A stretch of 64,000 nucleotides of DNA from an uncultured Clostridia bacterium (GCA_945910815.1 CAMDZD010000008.1:25858-89857), one strand, 5' to 3'; positions 48,561 through 59,110 are shown, counted from the stretch's first letter. Notes: a model not told the origin generated them from the sequence alone. Made by a program: numbers and translations.

Positions 48561-50063
48561 GTGATATATATGTTTTACAAAAGCACCAGAAACAGCAATG
48601 TTAAAATAACAAGTGCTGAAGCTATAACACAGGGAATTTCTGCTGACGGAGGTCTTTTCGTTCCGGAATCAATTCCCGAAATTTCTTTTGATGAAATCGA
48701 AAAGCTTGCCGGAATGTCATATGCTGACAGAGCTTTTGAAATATTCCGCAAGTATCTCACTGATTTTACTGACGCTGAAATTCATTACTGCACTGACAAC
48801 GCATACAGCACTAAAAATTTCGATACCGAAAATATTGCGGAAATTGCACATCTTTTTGACGGTACATATATGCTTGAATTATGGCATGGACCTACATGTG
48901 CATTCAAGGATATGGCACTTCAGATACTTCCTTATTTCCTTACAACTTCCGCAAAGAAAATAAATCTCGACAAGAAAATAGTAATCCTTGTTGCTACTTC
49001 CGGCGATACCGGAAAGGCTGCTCTTGAAGGTTTCAAGGACGTTGAGGGTACACAGATTCTCGTATTCTATCCCGAACAGGGTGTAAGCCCTATGCAGAAG
49101 CGTCAGATGACTACTCAGGAGGGCGAAAATGTCGGAGTTTGTGCTATAAAGGGCAATTTCGATGACTGTCAGAACGGTGTCAAGGCTATTTTTACTGATA
49201 ATGATGTAAAATCAAAGCTTGAAAGCAATTCAATGATGTTCTCAAGTGCAAATTCTATCAACTGGGGCAGACTCGTTCCGCAGATTGTATACTATGTATC
49301 ATCATATGCTTCACTCGTTGCTGACGGCGAAATCAAGATGGGTGACAAAATCAACGTTGTAGTTCCGACGGGAAACTTCGGAAATATTCTTGCTGCATAT
49401 TACGCTAAGCATATGGGAGTTCCGATTGCAAAATTAATCTGTGCATCAAATATAAACAACGTTCTCACAGATTTTATAAATACAGGCGTTTATGACAGAA
49501 ACAGACAGTTCCACGCTACATGCTCGCCGTCAATGGATATTCTTATTTCAAGCAACCTCGAAAGACTTCTCTATCTCTTTACAGGCGGTAATGATTCACA
49601 GATTAAAGAGTGGTTCGGACAGCTTGCAGAAACAGGCAGATATGAAGTTACCGATGAAGTTAAAAAGGTTCTTCAGTCCGAATTTTATGGCGGTTTCTGC
49701 GATGATGAGGATACCAAAAAGACTATTCACGATATTTATGCAAAGTATTCATATACATGCGATACACATACAGCTGTTGCGGTAAAGGTATATCAGGACT
49801 ATAAAAACGAAACAGGCGACACAACAAAGACTGTTATTGCATCTACTGCAAGCCCCTATAAATTCAGTGCAAGCGTTCTTGAAGCTATTGAAAATCAGAA
49901 ATCTTCTCTTGATGAATATGATATGATTGACCGTCTAAATGAACTTTCAAAGCTTGATGTTCCGCAGTCTCTTGCAAGCCTTAAAACCAAGGAAAGAAGA
50001 TTCAATGATTCTATCGAAAAATCTGATATGAAATCATATGTTCTGAAAGGACTCGGACTCTGA
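48561..50063 (+). CDS. thrC: Threonine synthase
   Basis: MFYKSTRNSNVKITSAEAITQGISADGGLFVP, HGPTCAFKDMALQ, VATSGDTGKAALEGF. Confidence 0.95.
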   Translation: MIYMFYKSTRNSNVKITSAEAITQGISADGGLFVPESIPEISFDEIEKLAGMSYADRAFEIFRKYLTDFTDAEIHYCTDNAYSTKNFDTENIAEIAHLFDGTYMLELWHGPTCAFKDMALQILPYFLTTSAKKINLDKKIVILVATSGDTGKAALEGFKDVEGTQILVFYPEQGVSPMQKRQMTTQEGENVGVCAIKGNFDDCQNGVKAIFTDNDVKSKLESNSMMFSSANSINWGRLVPQIVYYVSSYASLVADGEIKMGDKINVVVPTGNFGNILAAYYAKHMGVPIAKLICASNINNVLTDFINTGVYDRNRQFHATCSPSMDILISSNLERLLYLFTGGNDSQIKEWFGQLAETGRYEVTDEVKKVLQSEFYGGFCDDEDTKKTIHDIYAKYSYTCDTHTAVAVKVYQDYKNETGDTTKTVIASTASPYKFSASVLEAIENQKSSLDEYDMIDRLNELSKLDVPQSLASLKTKERRFNDSIEKSDMKSYVLKGLGL

Positions 50064-50752
50064 TGAGCCTTTATGCAATTTCTGACCTGCATTTGTCATT
50101 CGGTATTCCCGAAAAAACTATGACAATATTCAACGGCTGGAAAGATTACCATGAGCGTATCAGAAAAAACTGGCTTGAACTTATAAAACCCGATGATTCT
50201 GTTGTAGTTGGCGGTGATTTGTGCTGGGGTATGACTTTAAAGGAATCCACTGCGGATTTTGAGTTTCTCAACAGCCTTACAGGAAAGAAATTTCTTGTCA
50301 AAGGAAATCACGATTACTGGTGGACTACTCAGAATAAAGCAAAAAAATTTTTTGACGAAAATAATTTCAGTACACTGAATTTACTGCATAATAATCACTT
50401 TAAATATGATAATTACGGAATATGCGGTACAAGAGGCTGGATAAATATGCCCGATGAACCTGCTGATGCAAAAGTTCTTGCAAGAGAGGCGGGCAGACTT
50501 GAAACGTCCATATTATCCGCACTTTCCGAAAATCTCGAACCAATAGTTTTTATGCACTATCCGCCTATTTTTGAAAGCAGTTTCAATTATGATATTCTTG
50601 ACATTCTTTATAAATACAAAATAAAAAAATGCTTTTACGGTCATATTCACGGAAAAGGTCACGCTTCAGCCGTTCAGGGTATTTATGACGGTATAGATTT
50701 CAGACTGATTTCAAGTGATTTTTTACAATTTATTCCGTATAAAATACTTTAA
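50063..50752 (+). CDS. Metallophosphoesterase
   Basis: YAISDLHLSFG, VVGGDLCWGM, VKGNHDYWW, YGHIHGKGH. Confidence 0.92.
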   Translation: MSLYAISDLHLSFGIPEKTMTIFNGWKDYHERIRKNWLELIKPDDSVVVGGDLCWGMTLKESTADFEFLNSLTGKKFLVKGNHDYWWTTQNKAKKFFDENNFSTLNLLHNNHFKYDNYGICGTRGWINMPDEPADAKVLAREAGRLETSILSALSENLEPIVFMHYPPIFESSFNYDILDILYKYKIKKCFYGHIHGKGHASAVQGIYDGIDFRLISSDFLQFIPYKIL

Positions 50753-50808
50753 AACTGTAAAAAATGCAGAAGTCAAAAAAAACTATGGAAAAAAATAAAT
50801 TAATGTGC

Positions 50809-50814
50809 TATAAT
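50809..50814 (+). promoter_or_regulatory. Extended -10 promoter for tig
   Basis: TGCTATAAT; no convincing -35. Confidence 0.5.
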
Positions 50815-50858
50815 AATTAGTGCGTTCACCCTATAAATTTAATGGAGGATTTTTTAAA

Positions 50859-52196
50859 ATGAGTTTAAAATCATCAAATAAAACAGATGTAAACACAACC
50901 GAACTGATTATTACTATCGATGCTGATACTTTTGAGTCAGCTGTTGAAAAGATTTATCAGAAACAGAAGAAAACTATACAGCTTAAGGGATTCAGAAAGG
51001 GCAAGGCTCCCAGAAAGCTTATTGAAAAGGAATACGGCGAAGGCGTTTTCTATGAGGATGCTATAAACAGCCTTCTTCCTGCTGAAATCGATTCCGCTGT
51101 TGCTGAAACAAATCTTGACCTCGTTGACAGACCTTCCGTTGAACTCCTTTCTATCGACAAGGAAAACGGCGTTGAACTCAAGGCTGTATGCGTTACTAAG
51201 CCTGAAATCACTATCAGCGATTACAAGGGCATTAAAGCTCCCAAGAAAGTAAAGGAAATCACTGAAGAAGATATCGAAAACCAGATTTACAATATCAGAA
51301 AGAAAAATGCAAGACTTGTTTCCGTTGATGACAGACCGGCTCAGATGGGTGATGAAGTTATTCTCGACTTTGAAGGTTTCTTCGGTGATGAGGCTTTTGA
51401 AGGCGGTAAGGGCGAAGACCACCCCCTCAGACTCGGAAGCGGTCAGTTTATTCCCGGCTTTGAAGAACAGGTTGCAGGCCACAGCATTGACGAAGATTTC
51501 GATGTTAATGTTACTTTCCCCGAAACTTATCAGATGGAAGAATATGCCGGCAAGGAAGCTGTTTTCAAGTGTAAAATAAAGTCAATCAGCTTTGAGGAAC
51601 TCCCCGAAATTAATGACGACCTTATCAAGGACGCTACTGAATTCAATACTGTTGACGAATACAAGGCTGACATCAGAGCAAAGCTCGAAGAAGCTGCTAA
51701 AAATCAGGCTGAAGCAGGATTTGAAAATGCTATTATGAATGCTCTTATCGAAAAGGTTGACAGCCCTATCCCTAACTGCATGTATGAGAGAAGAATCGAT
51801 TCACTTATAAATGCTTTTGACCAGCAGCTCCACCAGAATAATATGAAACTCGACCTCTATCTCCAGTATACCGGAATGGATATGGATTCACTCAGAGATA
51901 CATACCGTGAAAGAGCTGTGAGCGAAGTTAAACTCCGTCTCGCTCTCGAAAAAATCGCTGAACTTGAAAATATTCAGGTTACTGATGAGGAAGTTGATGC
52001 AAGCCTTACTGAAATGGCTGAAGCAAACAAAATGTCCCTCGATATGATTAAGCGTTTCATTCCTGCTGAAGAATATAAAGAGGATATGAAAGTTCAGAGA
52101 GCTATCGAACTCGTAAAGGACAGTGCAGTTGTAGATAATTCTGAAGAATCAGAAAATGCTGAAGCTGATAAAGCTGAAAATTCTGACGCTGAATAA
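50859..52196 (+). CDS. tig: Trigger factor
   Basis: KGFRKGKAPRKLIEKEYGEGVFYEDA; FKBP domain DEVILDFEGFFGDEAFEGGKGEDHPLRLGSGQFIPGFEEQ. Start 50859. Confidence 0.95.
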   Translation: MSLKSSNKTDVNTTELIITIDADTFESAVEKIYQKQKKTIQLKGFRKGKAPRKLIEKEYGEGVFYEDAINSLLPAEIDSAVAETNLDLVDRPSVELLSIDKENGVELKAVCVTKPEITISDYKGIKAPKKVKEITEEDIENQIYNIRKKNARLVSVDDRPAQMGDEVILDFEGFFGDEAFEGGKGEDHPLRLGSGQFIPGFEEQVAGHSIDEDFDVNVTFPETYQMEEYAGKEAVFKCKIKSISFEELPEINDDLIKDATEFNTVDEYKADIRAKLEEAAKNQAEAGFENAIMNALIEKVDSPIPNCMYERRIDSLINAFDQQLHQNNMKLDLYLQYTGMDMDSLRDTYRERAVSEVKLRLALEKIAELENIQVTDEEVDASLTEMAEANKMSLDMIKRFIPAEEYKEDMKVQRAIELVKDSAVVDNSEESENAEADKAENSDAE

Positions 52197-52219
52197 TTTT
52201 TTAAATAAATTAACGCATA

Positions 52220-52246
52220 CTCCCCGTACAGCATTGCCTTTACGGG
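52220..52246 (+). terminator. Hairpin between tig and clpP
   Basis: TCCCCGTACAGCATTGCCTTTACGGGGA; may be partial terminator. Confidence 0.5.
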
Positions 52247-52276
52247 GATTTGCAAAATCTGAAAGGAGAAATCAGA

Positions 52277-52867
52277 ATGAGCGTTTTAGTGCCTTATGTA
52301 GTGGAACAGACAAGCAGGGGAGAGAGGTCTTATGATATATATTCCCGTCTGCTTAATGACAGAATTATTATGCTTTCCGACCAGGTAAACGATGCTACCG
52401 CAAGCGTAATCGTTGCACAGCTCCTCTACCTCGAAAGTCAGGACAATGAAAAGGATATTTCACTTTATATAAACAGTCCGGGCGGTTCTATAACTTCCGG
52501 AATGGCTATATATGATACTATGAACTATATCAAGTGTGATGTATCTACTATCTGTATAGGTATGGCTGCTTCTATGGGAGCTTTTCTGCTTTCGGCAGGT
52601 GCTAAGGGAAAGAGAATGGCTCTGCCAAACAGCGAAATTATGATTCATCAGCCTCTTATTTCTGGAGGTCTTTCCGGACAGTGTACTGACATTAAAATCC
52701 AGTCTGACCACCTTGTAAGAACAAGACAGAAAATGAATGAAATTCTTGCACAGAATACCGGAAAATCAATAGAGGAAATCACTCGTGATACTGAACGTGA
52801 TAACTTCATGTATGCTCAGGAGGCATGCGATTACGGTCTTATCGATAAGGTAATATCAAAGAGGTAA
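52277..52867 (+). CDS. clpP: ATP-dependent Clp protease proteolytic subunit
   Basis: [38 protein letters not shown]. Start 52277. Confidence 0.96.
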   Translation: MSVLVPYVVEQTSRGERSYDIYSRLLNDRIIMLSDQVNDATASVIVAQLLYLESQDNEKDISLYINSPGGSITSGMAIYDTMNYIKCDVSTICIGMAASMGAFLLSAGAKGKRMALPNSEIMIHQPLISGGLSGQCTDIKIQSDHLVRTRQKMNEILAQNTGKSIEEITRDTERDNFMYAQEACDYGLIDKVISKR

Positions 52868-52874
52868 TTTTTCT

Positions 52875-54155
52875 ATGACAGGACGAGACTATACAACCTG
52901 CTGTTTCTGCGGAAAAGGCGAAGACCAGGTTCACAATATGTTCACTGCCGGCAATGTCGGAATATGTGATGAATGTGTATGTTACTGCTATAATATGCTT
53001 TTCGGCGATTCCGAACCCAAAAAGGAAAAAAAATCCCCAAAATCAAAGAATAAAAGCAAATATTCAGAAATCCGACTGCTTAAACCACGTGAAATCAAGG
53101 ATTTTCTTGATGAATATGTAGTTGGTCAGGATTCCGCAAAAATTACGCTTTCAGTAGCAGTATACAACCACTATAAAAGAATACTAAGCCAAAGGGAAAC
53201 CAATGACAACAGCGGTGTCGAAATTCAAAAAAGCAATGTTCTTCTTTTAGGTCCTACCGGCGTAGGAAAAACCTTTCTCGCCCAGACTCTTGCAAAACTT
53301 CTGAACGTTCCTTTTGCGATAGCTGATGCTACTACCATAACTGAAGCCGGATATGTCGGAGATGATGTTGAAAATGTTCTTGTAAGACTTCTGCAGGCAG
53401 CTGAATATGATGTTGAAGCTGCTCAGAGAGGTATTATCTATATCGATGAAATCGATAAAATTGCACGAAAATCAGAAAATACTTCCCTGACAAGAGATGT
53501 AAGCGGTGAAGGCGTTCAGCAGTCACTCCTAAAAATAGTTGAGGGTACAGTTTCAAACGTTCCACCTCAGGGCGGAAGAAAACACCCCAATCAGGAATGT
53601 ATTCAGATAAATACTCAGAATATTCTGTTTATATGCGGTGGTGCTTTTGACGGCCTTGAGAAAATTATAAAAAGAAGAATCGGCAAGACTTCCATAGGCT
53701 TTGAAAGTGATATGAAGTCAAAAAGCGAACTGACTGAAAATATATTCAGACATGTTGTGCCGAAAGACCTTGTAAGATTCGGAATGGTTCCGGAATTTGT
53801 CGGCAGACTTCCTATTATCACTGTTCTTGATGAACTCGATGAAAGCAGTCTCATTAAGATTATGACTGAACCTAAAAACGCTCTTATCAAACAGTATAAA
53901 AAGCTTTTCTCCTATGACGATTTGTCACTTGAAATTGAGGACGAGGCACTTTCTGAAATTGCTAAAAAGGCAATAGCTCAGAAAACTGGTGCAAGAGGTC
54001 TGCGTTCAATTCTTGAGGGAATCCTTATGGATACTATGTTTAATGTTCCGTCTGACGGAAGCGTTGCAAAGGTTATAATTACTGCCGAAAGCGTAAATAC
54101 TCTTAAACCAAAGCTGATAAACAGACAGAATCAGGAAGTTATTAAAGCAGAATAA
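52875..54155 (+). CDS. clpX: ATP-dependent Clp protease ATP-binding subunit ClpX
   Basis: Zn finger [48 protein letters not shown]. Confidence 0.96.
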   Translation: MTGRDYTTCCFCGKGEDQVHNMFTAGNVGICDECVCYCYNMLFGDSEPKKEKKSPKSKNKSKYSEIRLLKPREIKDFLDEYVVGQDSAKITLSVAVYNHYKRILSQRETNDNSGVEIQKSNVLLLGPTGVGKTFLAQTLAKLLNVPFAIADATTITEAGYVGDDVENVLVRLLQAAEYDVEAAQRGIIYIDEIDKIARKSENTSLTRDVSGEGVQQSLLKIVEGTVSNVPPQGGRKHPNQECIQINTQNILFICGGAFDGLEKIIKRRIGKTSIGFESDMKSKSELTENIFRHVVPKDLVRFGMVPEFVGRLPIITVLDELDESSLIKIMTEPKNALIKQYKKLFSYDDLSLEIEDEALSEIAKKAIAQKTGARGLRSILEGILMDTMFNVPSDGSVAKVIITAESVNTLKPKLINRQNQEVIKAE

Positions 54156-54167
54156 TTTTTTTTAATG

Positions 54168-54198
54168 GGCGGAAAAATTCTTTCCGCCCTTTCTGTTC
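54168..54198 (+). terminator. Terminator downstream of clpX
   Basis: GGGCGGAAAAATTCTTTCCGCCCTTTCT. Confidence 0.7.
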
Positions 54199-54234
54199 TA
54201 AATCTGACATAATCCCAATAGAATTTTATAAGAG

Positions 54235-54522
54235 GTGATTTTTATGTCAGAGGATAATGAAAATATAATTCCTGTTCCGGAAGATGTTCTTGAAGAAGAA
54301 AAATCCGATATAGATGAAGTCCGTGAAAAGTATGAGGGCAGAAATTCGGATAAACCCGATGAAATTATAGCATTTCAGGCAGTAATCTGCATACTTCTTA
54401 CAGCCGGATTTTTTATTGCAAATATATTTTATCCGCAGATATGCCGTGAGCTTTTTAACATTCTTGAAAGGCTTATGAAAGATACTCAACATATAGTTCC
54501 TTATATTTCGGATTATTTATGA
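54235..54522 (+). CDS. Small single-pass membrane protein
   Basis: RBS AGAGGTGA, acidic N-terminus, one TM (AFQAVICILLTAGFFIANIFY), stop overlaps next start. Confidence 0.72.
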   Translation: MIFMSEDNENIIPVPEDVLEEEKSDIDEVREKYEGRNSDKPDEIIAFQAVICILLTAGFFIANIFYPQICRELFNILERLMKDTQHIVPYISDYL

Positions 54523-55079
54523 TAAAATTCAGAATACTTTCCGCTGATTTTAAAATAGATTTTTCGTTCTTTATGTTCATGGCACTTATTTTTATGACAA
54601 ATAATTACAGAAATATAATTATGTTTTTTACTGCATGTGCCATTCATGAACTCGGACATCTTGTCGCAATGCTTTTTACCGGTGCTGAAATAAAAAGTAT
54701 CTTTATAAGCGGTCTCGGAATAAATATAATGCAGAGCCGTGAAAATCTTATAAGCTCAGGACGTTCATTGCTGATACTTTCGGGAGGTATAACCTTAAAT
54801 CTTCTGATTTTTCTTTCCGGATTTTTTTGCAGTGATTTCGCACAGATTAATCTTATGCTTTTTATATTCAATATTCTGCCTTTCAGAAATCTTGACGGAG
54901 GAAGTATAATTCTTTGCATAGGTGAAATACTTAATCTTGAATTTACTGCGGAAATTATACTTAAAATTTTCGCTGTAATTTTTTCCGTTCTTGTTTTTTT
55001 CATGATTTATTTATACGGATTTTCTGCATTACCTGCCGGAGCAGTAATATTATATTACTGCTTTTCTGAATTGATTTAA
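54519..55079 (+). CDS. M50-family (SpoIVFB-like) intramembrane metalloprotease
   Basis: HELGH in TM context and FNILPFRNLDGGSI. Confidence 0.87.
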   Translation: MIKFRILSADFKIDFSFFMFMALIFMTNNYRNIIMFFTACAIHELGHLVAMLFTGAEIKSIFISGLGINIMQSRENLISSGRSLLILSGGITLNLLIFLSGFFCSDFAQINLMLFIFNILPFRNLDGGSIILCIGEILNLEFTAEIILKIFAVIFSVLVFFMIYLYGFSALPAGAVILYYCFSELI

Positions 55080-55171
55080 CCGTAAACGGATTTTTGAATT
55101 GTATTTTATCTAAAAAATTATGTTACTTATATATTATATTTAAGCGTTTTGGCTATTTTTATGGAAAATTC

Positions 55172-55200
55172 TTGACAAAATATCATTTCGGGTATATAAT
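55172..55200 (+). promoter_or_regulatory. Perfect consensus sigma-A promoter for DUF6465-like gene
   Basis: TTGACA - 17 nt - TATAAT. Confidence 0.85.
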
Positions 55201-55264
55201 AAAAGTATGGATTGCCGTGGTTTTTCACGGCTTTTGAACAAAAAATCAGGAGGTAATTTTAACT

Positions 55265-55702
55265 ATGGCTACTAAAAAGAAATCCGTAAAGCCTGCTACA
55301 AAGACTGTTGAACCTGTTGCTGAAGCAAAGGCTGAAACCAAGGAAGCTAAGATTGAACCCGTTAAGGAAGTTATAGCTGAACCTGTTAAGGAAGTTAAGA
55401 CTGAACCTGTTAAGGAAGTTAAGACTGAACCCGTTAAGGAAACAAAGGCTGAACCCGTTAAGGAAACAAAGGATGAAACTGCTAAGACAACTAAAACTCC
55501 CGCTAAAAAATCAACTGCAAAAACATCTGAAAATGTTTATATCCAGTATTACGGCAATGAAGTTTCAGTTGCAGAACTTATCGAAAAGGCTAAAAAGCTT
55601 TCAGGAGTAAAATCTCCGAAAAATGTTAATCTTTATGTAAAGCTTGAAGATAATGCTGTTTACTATGTTGTTGATGATGAAAAGGGTAAAATCGACCTTT
55701 AA
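55265..55702 (+). CDS. DUF6465-like protein with Lys/Glu repeat N-terminus
   Basis: Charged repeats then ENVYIQYYGNEVSVAELIEKAKKLSGVKSPKNVNLYVKLEDNAVYYVVDDEKGKIDL. Confidence 0.75.
   Translation: MATKKKSVKPATKTVEPVAEAKAETKEAKIEPVKEVIAEPVKEVKTEPVKEVKTEPVKETKAEPVKETKDETAKTTKTPAKKSTAKTSENVYIQYYGNEVSVAELIEKAKKLSGVKSPKNVNLYVKLEDNAVYYVVDDEKGKIDL
55354..55473 (+). repeat. In-frame 24-bp tandem repeat, 5 units (EPVKEVKT-like)
   Basis: GAACCTGTTAAGGAAGTTAAGACT units encoding EPVKE(V/T)(K/I)(T/A/D). Confidence 0.85.
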
Positions 55703-55718
55703 TTAAAAAAATATTTTT

Positions 55719-55752
55719 AGAGGGCATCTCATTGCTGAGATGCTCTTTTTTT
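55719..55752 (+). terminator. Terminator after DUF6465-like gene
   Basis: GAGGGCATCTCATTGCTGAGATGCTCTTTTTTT. Confidence 0.8.
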
Positions 55753-55852
55753 ATTCCGGAAAATTTGAAAATATACAAAAATTTCAATGTTATTTTAAGA
55801 TTTGTATTATATAATCACAATATAAGATAAAGCAAAGGAGCTGAAATATTTT

Positions 55853-56599
55853 ATGGCTATAAATACTTTTGCAAGAAAAGAAATAAAGTTTCTGCTTGAT
55901 GTAAAACAGTATGAATCTATGCTTGACGAAATCCATAAGTATATGAATCCCGATAAATTTTGTATTGGCGGAAAGGAATACGGAGTTTATAATATATATT
56001 ACGATACTCCCGATGATTTTCTTATAAGGGAATCCCTTGCAAAGCCTTACTATAAGGAAAAAATCCGTCTCAGAAGCTACTATTCTCCTGCAAAACCCGA
56101 TGATACCGTATTTCTTGAAATTAAAAAGAAAATAGGCGGAGTCGTTGCGAAAAGACGTGTTACATTTACTCTCGGCGAATCGGACTGCTATCTCGATACC
56201 CGTGAAAAACCAAAATCGGACAAGTATATTATCAATCAGGTATTCAAGGAGCTTGATGCTTTTCTTGAAAATTACAATGTTGTTCCGAAGCAGTATATAA
56301 GCTATCAGAGAAGTGCATTTTTCGGAAAGGATAACCACGATTTCCGTCTTACTTTTGACCGCCTTATTACTGAAAGGCGTACTGATTTGGAGCTTTCATT
56401 ACCAAGCTACGGCAATCAGATTATCGGAGAAAATCAGCGTCTTATGGAAGTAAAGGTTTCCGATTCTGTTCCGGAATGGCTTATAAAATGCCTCTCCGAT
56501 TTGAAAATCTATAAGACAAGCTTTTCCAAATACGGCAGAGCTTACGAAATGTATGTTGAAAATAATATCAGAAATTTAAGGAGTGTATCTTATGTTTAA
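55853..56599 (+). CDS. VTC-domain polyphosphate polymerase-like protein
   Basis: RKEIKFLLD...KIRLRSYYSP..VFLEIKKKIGGVVAKRRVTF..LTFDRLITERR..LMEVKV. Confidence 0.88.
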   Translation: MAINTFARKEIKFLLDVKQYESMLDEIHKYMNPDKFCIGGKEYGVYNIYYDTPDDFLIRESLAKPYYKEKIRLRSYYSPAKPDDTVFLEIKKKIGGVVAKRRVTFTLGESDCYLDTREKPKSDKYIINQVFKELDAFLENYNVVPKQYISYQRSAFFGKDNHDFRLTFDRLITERRTDLELSLPSYGNQIIGENQRLMEVKVSDSVPEWLIKCLSDLKIYKTSFSKYGRAYEMYVENNIRNLRSVSYV

Positions 56600-57317
56600 A
56601 AATGGATTTTTCGGAAATGTTATTGAAACGGTTGACCCCTCTGTTGCAACACAGAACGCATCATCAGTCACTGCCGGTTCATTTATGCTCTGTATAATCG
56701 TATCAATAATACTTGGATTTCTAATCAGCTTAATCTACATAATCACTCATAAAAAAGAGGGATATTCACAGAGCTATGTCCTCACAATGATAATGCTTCC
56801 GTCAGTAGTAGCACTTATACTTCTGCTTATAAATACAACATACGGAGCTTTAAGTCTTGCCGGAGCGTTTGCACTTGTAAGATTCAGAAGTATTCCGGGC
56901 GACCCGAGAGATATTACATATATATTCTACTCAATGGCTACCGGTGTTGCATGCGGTCTTGGATATATCGGATTTGCAATTGCATTTTTCCTGATTCTCG
57001 GAGCAGTAAACCTTGTGCTTAATTATTGCAATTTCGGAGGCTGTCGCCTTAATCATATGACACTTAAAATAGCAATTCCGGAAAATCTTGACTATCAGGG
57101 TGTATTTGACCCGATACTTAAAAAGTATACAAGCTACTATAAATTAAGACGAGTTAAGACAACAAATTTCGGAACACTTTTCGAACTTATTTACAGCGTT
57201 GATGTTTACGATGACCTCAATCAGAAAGCTTTTCTTGATGAAATAAGAGCTTTGAACGGAAACCTTACAGTCACTCTTGTATATTTCAAGTATGATGATA
57301 AGGTATATGAAAACTGA
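56583..57317 (+). CDS. DUF4956 membrane protein
   Basis: TMs followed by LSLAGAFALVRFRSIPGDPRDITYIFYSMATGVACGLGYIGFA. Confidence 0.9.
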   Translation: MYLMFKNGFFGNVIETVDPSVATQNASSVTAGSFMLCIIVSIILGFLISLIYIITHKKEGYSQSYVLTMIMLPSVVALILLLINTTYGALSLAGAFALVRFRSIPGDPRDITYIFYSMATGVACGLGYIGFAIAFFLILGAVNLVLNYCNFGGCRLNHMTLKIAIPENLDYQGVFDPILKKYTSYYKLRRVKTTNFGTLFELIYSVDVYDDLNQKAFLDEIRALNGNLTVTLVYFKYDDKVYEN

Positions 57318-57385
57318 TTTCTCCAAAATTATCCCTTCCATAATCCGGCATTAAAAAAAAGTGCCGGATATTTTTTGCAAAAAAT

Positions 57386-57418
57386 AAGAGCGGATTTTAA
57401 AAAAATCCGCCCTTTCTG
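57386..57418. terminator. Terminator between convergent genes
   Basis: AGCGGATTTTAAAAAAATCCGCCCTTT hairpin; a second weaker stem lies at about 57343-57370. Confidence 0.65.
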
Positions 57419-57424
57419 AATTTA

Positions 57425-57895
57425 TTATTCTATTGTTACCGATTTCATAATCTGGGGAGTTCTTGGTCTGTCGTTGTAATCTGTCGGAGTGAGAGCGATT
57501 TCGTCAACAACGTCCATACCCTCGACAACTCTGCCGAATGACGCATACTGACCGTCAAGGTGCGGAGCGTCCTCATGCATTATGAAGAACTGTGAACCTG
57601 CCGAATCGGGATTCATAGCACGAGCCATTGAAATAACTCCTCTTTCGTGTTTGAGGTCATTTTTTACACCGTTTGCAGAAAATTCTCCCTTGATATTCCA
57701 GCCGGGGCCTCCTGTTCCTGTACCGTTCGGACAGCCTCCCTGAATCATAAATCCCTCAATAACTCTGTGGAAGCAAAGACCGTTATAGAATCCCTGTTTA
57801 ACGAGTTTTTCAAAGTTTTCACATGTAATCGGAGCAATTTCGGGATAAAGTTCGATTTTAATTTTTTTACCGTTTTCCATTTCGATAATAACCAT
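57425..57895 (-). CDS. Peptidyl-prolyl cis-trans isomerase (cyclophilin type)
   Basis: FHRVIEGFMIQGGCPNGTGTGGPGW...SAGSQFFIMHEDAPHLDGQYASFGRV. Confidence 0.94.
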   Translation of the reverse strand: MVIIEMENGKKIKIELYPEIAPITCENFEKLVKQGFYNGLCFHRVIEGFMIQGGCPNGTGTGGPGWNIKGEFSANGVKNDLKHERGVISMARAMNPDSAGSQFFIMHEDAPHLDGQYASFGRVVEGMDVVDEIALTPTDYNDRPRTPQIMKSVTIE

Positions 57896-57913
57896 TTAAA
57901 AATACCTCATAAA

Positions 57914-59083
57914 TCAATAATTTTCTTTTCTTACTTCAAAGAAGCTCTGCGGGTGGTTACATACAGGGCATACATCGGGAGCTTTTTTGCCTATTACGAG
58001 ATGACCGCAGTTACGGCATTCCCATATAGTTTCCTCTGATTTTTCAAAAACTTTCTGCATTTCAATATTATTGAGCAATGCACGGTAACGTTCTTCATGA
58101 GCCTTTTCGATTTTTCCTACTGCACGGAATTTTTCGGCAAGTTCGGAGAAACCTTCTTCTTCAGCATCTTTTGCGAAGCGTTCGTACATATCAGTCCATT
58201 CATAGTTTTCGCCGTCAGCAGCGGAAGCAAGATTTTTTGCAGTATCTCCGAGTTCTCCGAGAGCCTTGAACCACATTTTAGCGTGTTCCTTTTCGTTGTC
58301 GGCAGTCTGGAGGAAGATTGAAGCAATCTGTTCAAATCCTTCTTTCTTTGCAACTGATGCAAAGTAAGTATATTTGTTTCTTGCCTGACTTTCGCCTGCA
58401 AAAGCGGAAAGCAGATTCTGTTCTGTTTTTGTACCTTTAAGATTCATATTATCAGCTCCATTTTCAATAATTTTTTCGAAATCATCAGCACCGTGCTTGC
58501 AAATCGGGCAGACGAAATCGGGCGGAAGTTCATCAGCAATGTAAATATATCCGCATATTTTACATCTGTAAGCAACCTTTCCCTTTGGTACAGTCGGAAC
58601 AGCGGAATTTTTCGGCTTGATGTTTCTGTGATAGTAGTCGTATGTTACAGATATATCATCAGAGAGAATATCGCAGTCGGTGACATCGGCAAGCATAAGC
58701 GTATGAGTTCCGAGGTCAACAGCGTGGAAAAGCTTTGCGGAAATATATGAATTTGTACAGCCGGTTATATATTTTATACCGTTTGAGCTTACAGCAGTAT
58801 TTTCAAATCCGGAAAATTTATCTGTATCCTTACCGCTCTGAAATCCGAATCTTTCAAATACTGAAAAATCAGCCTTTTCGGAAAGTATTGATACATTAAA
58901 TTCACCTGTTTTCATAATCATGTCATGAGTTTTGTTTGCCTTGTTTACGGTAATTGAAATGCGGTTCGGAGTGGAAGTGACTTGTGAAACCGTATTTATA
59001 ATACAGCCATTATCGAAATTGTTTTCTTTTGCTGTAAGAACGTAAAGACCGTATCCTATTTTGAACATTGCTTTTTTATTCAT
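57914..59083 (-). CDS. Flavin reductase-rubredoxin-rubrerythrin fusion
   Basis: N-terminal flavin reductase-like domain, rubredoxin [31 protein letters not shown], rubrerythrin four-helix domain and C-terminal [27 protein letters not shown]. Confidence 0.88.
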   Translation of the reverse strand: MNKKAMFKIGYGLYVLTAKENNFDNGCIINTVSQVTSTPNRISITVNKANKTHDMIMKTGEFNVSILSEKADFSVFERFGFQSGKDTDKFSGFENTAVSSNGIKYITGCTNSYISAKLFHAVDLGTHTLMLADVTDCDILSDDISVTYDYYHRNIKPKNSAVPTVPKGKVAYRCKICGYIYIADELPPDFVCPICKHGADDFEKIIENGADNMNLKGTKTEQNLLSAFAGESQARNKYTYFASVAKKEGFEQIASIFLQTADNEKEHAKMWFKALGELGDTAKNLASAADGENYEWTDMYERFAKDAEEEGFSELAEKFRAVGKIEKAHEERYRALLNNIEMQKVFEKSEETIWECRNCGHLVIGKKAPDVCPVCNHPQSFFEVRKENY

Positions 59084-59110
59084 AAGAACCTCCTTGAAGA
59101 ATTTTTCTAT

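Noticed and set aside
55354-55473. CRISPR-like interpretation of the 24-bp repeats
   Set aside because: Contiguous, in frame, no spacers; protein tandem repeat.
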